Source of the DNA: DATHTC01 sp050262775
Lineage (GTDB): Bacteria; Actinomycetota; Thermoleophilia; Gaiellales; Gaiellaceae
DNA length: 22,211 nucleotides
Assembly: GCA_050262775.1 (NCBI GenBank)
Contig: JBLNEO010000153.1
Location: forward strand, 1-22,211
Direction of reading: 5' to 3'
Within the stretch, counting starts at the first letter, position 1. Every line of letters begins with the position of its first letter. Below, one piece after another: positions 19,529 through 22,211 of this stretch. A program made the position numbers and the translations under genes. A model generated the notes under the pieces. The model was not told the origin of the DNA. It saw only the letters and a program-made list of their open reading frames with translations, and did no database searches.

Positions 19529-20397
19529 TGGCGATCATCGAGGAGACCGCGCCCGTCCACGTCGTCCCGCCGCGCACCGTCGCCGAGCGCGCGTGGACGA
19601 TGGTCGTCTACGTGCTCCTGATCGCGATCGCGGTCGTGTACTTCCTCCCCTTCGTGTGGAGCGTCTCGACCTCGATGAAGACCCTGCCCGAGAGCGTCGC
19701 CGGCTTCGACCTCATCCCCGACGACCCGAGTCTCCACGCCTACCGCGCGGCGCTCACCGAGTTCAACTTCGCGCGCTACGCGGCCAACAGCGCCTTCCTC
19801 GCGGTGACGATCACGATCACCAACGTGCTCCTCGCCTCGTTGGGCGGCTACGCATTCGCCCGGCTGCGGTTCCCGGGCCGTGAGGTGTTGTTCATGCTCG
19901 TGCTCGCAACGCTGATGCTCCCCGACCAGCTGCGGCTCGTCCCCGTCTTCCAGATGCTCACCCGCTGGCACCTGATCGCCACCTTCCAGGGCTACATCCT
20001 CGTGAAGCTCGTCCTCGCGGAGAGCCTCTTCCTGATGCGGCAGTACTTCCTCACCATCCCCAAGGACTTCGAGGAGGCGGCGAAGCTCGACGGAGCCGGC
20101 TACTTCAAGACGTACTGGCGGGTGATGCTCCCGCTGGCCTCCCCGGCGATCGCGGCGGTGACGATCCTGACCTTCCAGGGGATCTGGAACGAGCTCTTCT
20201 GGCCGCTGATCATCCTCCAGGACGAGTCGAAGTACACGCTCACGATCGGGATCTCGCAGTTCGTCGGGATCTACAACACGCAGTGGCCGGAGCTGATGGC
20301 CGCGAGTGTGATCGCGATCCTTCCCGTCGCGGTGATCTTCGTGATCTTCCAGCGGTACTTCGTCTCGGGCGTGGTCGCGGCGGGGGTAAAGGGGTGA
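19528..20397 (+). CDS. carbohydrate ABC transporter permease, MalG/UgpE type
   Basis: Second membrane subunit, 289 aa with six predicted helices. TM1 lies at about 24-48 (TMVVYVLLIAIAVVYFLPFV), followed by the family motif WSVSTSMKTLPE (44-55). The GGYAFARLRFPGREVLF stretch (106-122) and the EAA loop FEEAAKLDGAGYFKTYWRVM (181-200) are typical of MalG-like proteins. FQGIWNELFWPLIIL near the C-terminal helices is the W-N-x-FxWPL signature of this group. ATG 19528 overlaps the preceding stop by one base, and its own stop overlaps the next GTG (GTGA), so the operon is translationally coupled here. Confidence 0.95.
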   Translation: MAIIEETAPVHVVPPRTVAERAWTMVVYVLLIAIAVVYFLPFVWSVSTSMKTLPESVAGFDLIPDDPSLHAYRAALTEFNFARYAANSAFLAVTITITNVLLASLGGYAFARLRFPGREVLFMLVLATLMLPDQLRLVPVFQMLTRWHLIATFQGYILVKLVLAESLFLMRQYFLTIPKDFEEAAKLDGAGYFKTYWRVMLPLASPAIAAVTILTFQGIWNELFWPLIILQDESKYTLTIGISQFVGIYNTQWPELMAASVIAILPVAVIFVIFQRYFVSGVVAAGVKG

Positions 20398-21041
20398 GCG
20401 CCGGCCGCGCGCTCCGCAAGGCGCTCCGCGGCATGTGGGAGCAGTCGTGGCGGCTGTTCCTCGCGAACCTGGCGCTCTCGCTCGGCGTCCTGCCCTTCGT
20501 CGTCGCCGCCCTGTGGGCGCCGCTCGCCCTCGTGGTCGCCGTCCTCGTCGCCGGCCCGCTGTCGATGGCGCTGATGCACTGCGCGGTCGAGCTCGCGCGC
20601 GAGGACGAGCTGTCGTTGCGGTGCTGGCCCGCGGGCGTCCGGCTCCACTGGCGCCGCGGGCTCGCGCTCGCGGCGGGGTGCGGGCTCACGTTCGCCGCCG
20701 GCGTGACCGCGATCGGCGCGTACGGCGGCGCCGGCCGGGCGGCGCTCGCTGCGGTCGTGCTCTACCTCCTGCTCGTCTTCGGCGTCTACCAGCTCGCTCT
20801 CTGGCCGCTCGCCGTGGTCGAGCGCACGCGGCCGCTCCGGGCGGTCGCGCGCGCCGCCGCGCGCGTCGTCCTGCGGTCGCCGCTGGCGGCGACCATCCTC
20901 GCGCTCGCGCTCCTGGTCGTGAACGCGGTGGGGGTCGCCGCTGCGCTACTCCCGCTGCTCACGCTCACGCTCGCGTACTCGTCCCTGGCGGCGGCGCACT
21001 TCACGCTCTCCCGCAACCCGTTCACGGAGCCTCAGGGCTGA
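20394..21041 (+). CDS. six-TM membrane protein, YesL/DUF624-like
   Basis: Membrane protein of 215 aa with about six helices (20-38, 41-63, 89-109, 114-139, 163-182, 184-204). The N-terminus MWEQSWRLFLANLALSLGVL, followed by a Pro-containing second helix ending in GPLSMAL and then a short amphipathic loop, resembles the YesL/DUF624 family. Those proteins are often encoded inside carbohydrate ABC operons of Firmicutes. The similarity is weak and judged by eye. It is placed between the permeases and the ATPase gene with overlaps on both sides (GTGA and TGATG), so its expression is tied to the importer. It has no EAA loop and is therefore not a third permease. Role unknown; an accessory to transport or membrane sensing is inference. 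Confidence 0.75.
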   Translation: MSAGRALRKALRGMWEQSWRLFLANLALSLGVLPFVVAALWAPLALVVAVLVAGPLSMALMHCAVELAREDELSLRCWPAGVRLHWRRGLALAAGCGLTFAAGVTAIGAYGGAGRAALAAVVLYLLLVFGVYQLALWPLAVVERTRPLRAVARAAARVVLRSPLAATILALALLVVNAVGVAAALLPLLTLTLAYSSLAAAHFTLSRNPFTEPQG

Positions 21042-22069
21042 TGGCCAAGGTCACCTTCGACCACGTGACGAAGCGCTTCGACGGCACGACGGCCGTCGAC
21101 GACCTCTCGCTCGAGATCGCCGAGGGCGAGCTGCTGGTGCTCGTCGGCTCTTCGGGGTGTGGGAAGTCGACCGCGCTGCGGATGCTCGCGGGCCTCGAGG
21201 ACGTGACCGACGGACGGGTGCTCATCGGCGAGCGGGTGGTCAACAACGTCACACCGGCCTCTCGCGACGTCGCGATGGTGTTCCAGAGCTACGCGCTCTA
21301 CCCGCACATGACCGTCTACGACAACCTCGCGTTCGGCCTCCGCAACTTCAAGGTGCCGAAGCGGGAGATCGACGAGCGCGTCCGCCGCGCCGCCGAGATC
21401 CTCGAGATGGGCGACCTGTTGAAGCGCAAGCCGAAACAGCTCTCGGGCGGTCAGCGCCAGCGCGTCGCGCTCGGCCGCGCAATCGTGCGCGAGCCCGCAG
21501 CCTTCCTGATGGACGAGCCGCTCTCGAACCTCGACGCGGCGTTGCGCGTGCAGACGCGCGCCGAGATCCTCAAGCTCCAGAAGGGGCTCGGGACGACGAC
21601 GATCTACGTCACGCACGATCAGGTCGAGGCGATGACGATGGGCGACCGAATCGCCGTCATGCGCGGCGGCGTGCTCCAGCAGGTGGGGGCGCCGGAGGAG
21701 GTCTACGAACGCCCCGTCAACGTCTTCGTGGCGCAGTTCATCGGCTCGCCTGCGATGAACCTCGTCCCCGGCGGGGTGATCGGAGTCGGCGCAAGCGGGC
21801 AGCTCGTGGGCTTCCGACCAGAGCACGTGCGGCTCGGCGACGGGCGCGGCGACGCAAGCTCCTTCGACGCGACGGTCGAGGTCGTCGAGTACCTCGGTGA
21901 CGAGCGGCTCGCGCACCTCCGCGCGGCCGACCGTCCGCTGCTGGCGAAGCTCTCGGTCGAACACCCGCTCGAACCGGGCGAGACGCGCACGTTCTCCGTC
22001 CCTCGGTCGAAAGTGCTCGTGTTCGACGCCGAGACGGAGCGCGCAGTCAGCTGGGGCGGGTCGGGCTAG
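21041..22069 (+). CDS. sugar ABC transporter ATP-binding protein, MalK/UgpC/MsmK type
   Basis: ATPase that powers the importer, 342 aa. Walker A GSSGCGKST (36-44), Q-loop Gln82 (VFQSYALYPHMTVYDNLAFG), ABC signature LSGGQRQRVALGRA (134-147), Walker B AFLMDEPLSNLD (154-165) and switch His192 (VTHDQVEAMTM) are all intact. After FIGSPAMN (233-240) comes the MalK-type C-terminal OB/TOBE domain with GFRPEHVRLG (257-266). That domain is slightly short compared with the usual 360-370 aa total. It is the last gene of the operon; its presence means the importer does not need a shared genomic ATPase. ATG 21041 overlaps the preceding stop by one base. Confidence 0.96.
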   Translation: MAKVTFDHVTKRFDGTTAVDDLSLEIAEGELLVLVGSSGCGKSTALRMLAGLEDVTDGRVLIGERVVNNVTPASRDVAMVFQSYALYPHMTVYDNLAFGLRNFKVPKREIDERVRRAAEILEMGDLLKRKPKQLSGGQRQRVALGRAIVREPAAFLMDEPLSNLDAALRVQTRAEILKLQKGLGTTTIYVTHDQVEAMTMGDRIAVMRGGVLQQVGAPEEVYERPVNVFVAQFIGSPAMNLVPGGVIGVGASGQLVGFRPEHVRLGDGRGDASSFDATVEVVEYLGDERLAHLRAADRPLLAKLSVEHPLEPGETRTFSVPRSKVLVFDAETERAVSWGGSG

Positions 22070-22070
22070 T

Positions 22071-22082
22071 CCGTCCGGACGG
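22071..22082. terminator. short palindrome between convergent genes
   Basis: CCGTCCGGACGG is a perfect 12-bp palindrome in the 19-nt gap between the ATPase gene and the converging membrane-protein gene. As RNA it gives only a 4-bp stem with a CCGG loop, so it is a weak terminator candidate or a protein site. Confidence 0.25.
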
Positions 22083-22088
22083 GCGCGA

Positions 22089-22211
22089 TCAGAGGTCGCG
22101 GCGCGCGAACAGCGCCGCGGCGGCGACGCCCGCGAGCGCGACGTAGACCGCGGCCCAGACCAGCAGGCCGGTGCTCGCGGGCTGCGAGCCGCCGAACGGT
22201 CCGAGCTGCAG
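22089..22211 (-). CDS. C-terminal end of a membrane protein, probably ABC-2 type permease
   Basis: Partial gene; only the last 40 codons and the TGA stop (22091-22089) are inside the window. The peptide has a short loop (GPFGGSQPASTG), then one transmembrane helix (LLVWAAVYVALAGVAAAALF) and the ending ARRDL. A final helix ending in F-x-R-RDL right before the stop is typical of ABC-2 family exporter permeases, but a fragment this short cannot prove it. The frame stays open to the window edge, and the gene converges on the sugar ABC operon. Confidence 0.6.
   Translation of the reverse strand: MQLGPFGGSQPASTGLLVWAAVYVALAGVAAAALFARRDL

Noticed and set aside
1..22211. CRISPR array, tRNA/rRNA, phage, defence or insertion-sequence content
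   Set aside because: No regularly spaced repeats, tRNA-like cloverleaf, integrase, transposase or terminal repeats were seen by eye. GC and codon character look uniform across the window.

Overview
The window is very GC-rich DNA with dense genes, many GTG starts and many 1-4 nt gene overlaps. Together with a PimA-like glycosyltransferase, a DUF6458 protein and a MalT-type LuxR regulator, this suggests an actinobacterium, possibly one of the deep-branching Thermoleophilia/Gaiellales type. That placement is inference. I see no rRNA, tRNA, CRISPR array, insertion sequence or phage gene. It reads as ordinary chromosome rather than a genomic island.

Layout. (1) 1-1479, minus strand: a 3'-truncated MalT/LAL-type ATPase regulator, a stand-alone LuxR-type HTH protein, and two unrecognised small proteins. 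(2) 1530-4977, plus strand: a three-TM protein with a very long coiled coil, a 63-aa helical protein, exonuclease VII (xseA, xseB) and a cyclic-nucleotide-binding-domain protein. (3) 4921-8022, minus strand: a PimA-like GT4 glycosyltransferase, a flippase-like LPG-synthase-TM protein and a compact glycerate kinase, all overlapping as one operon. (4) 8077-10030, plus strand: an adenosine-deaminase-family protein and proline dehydrogenase. (5) 10039-12983, minus strand: a 91-aa helical protein, a FabL-type enoyl-ACP reductase, a methyltransferase, a DUF6458 membrane protein and prolyl aminopeptidase. (6) 13033-17213, plus strand: an EamA exporter, 4-hydroxyphenylpyruvate dioxygenase, a DUF2071 protein and a CDF metal transporter with three repeated cytoplasmic domains. 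(7) 17323-22069, plus strand: a complete carbohydrate ABC importer operon (binding protein, two permeases, a six-TM YesL/DUF624-like protein, MalK/UgpC-type ATPase). (8) 22089-22211, minus strand: the C-terminus of a probable ABC-2 permease.

The strongest pattern that the gene list alone does not explain is regulatory. Twelve of 28 gene starts have a TAnnnT hexamer 6-10 nt upstream of the ATG/GTG and no obvious Shine-Dalgarno. This is the signature of leaderless mRNAs. Three divergent gene pairs have back-to-back -10 boxes with only 49-54 nt between start codons, and at two places a stop codon doubles as the start of the next gene's -10 box. The ABC importer differs: it has a TTGCAC-N17-TAGCTG promoter flanked by inverted repeats, a Shine-Dalgarno, and a strong intercistronic hairpin after the binding-protein gene.

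I did not find a clear new multi-gene system such as a defence or mobile system. The best leads for novelty are the leaderless/divergent promoter architecture, the triple-repeat CDF transporter, the adenosine-deaminase homologue with a changed active-site Asp, the coiled-coil membrane protein next to xseAB, and the glycosyltransferase-flippase-glycerate kinase operon.
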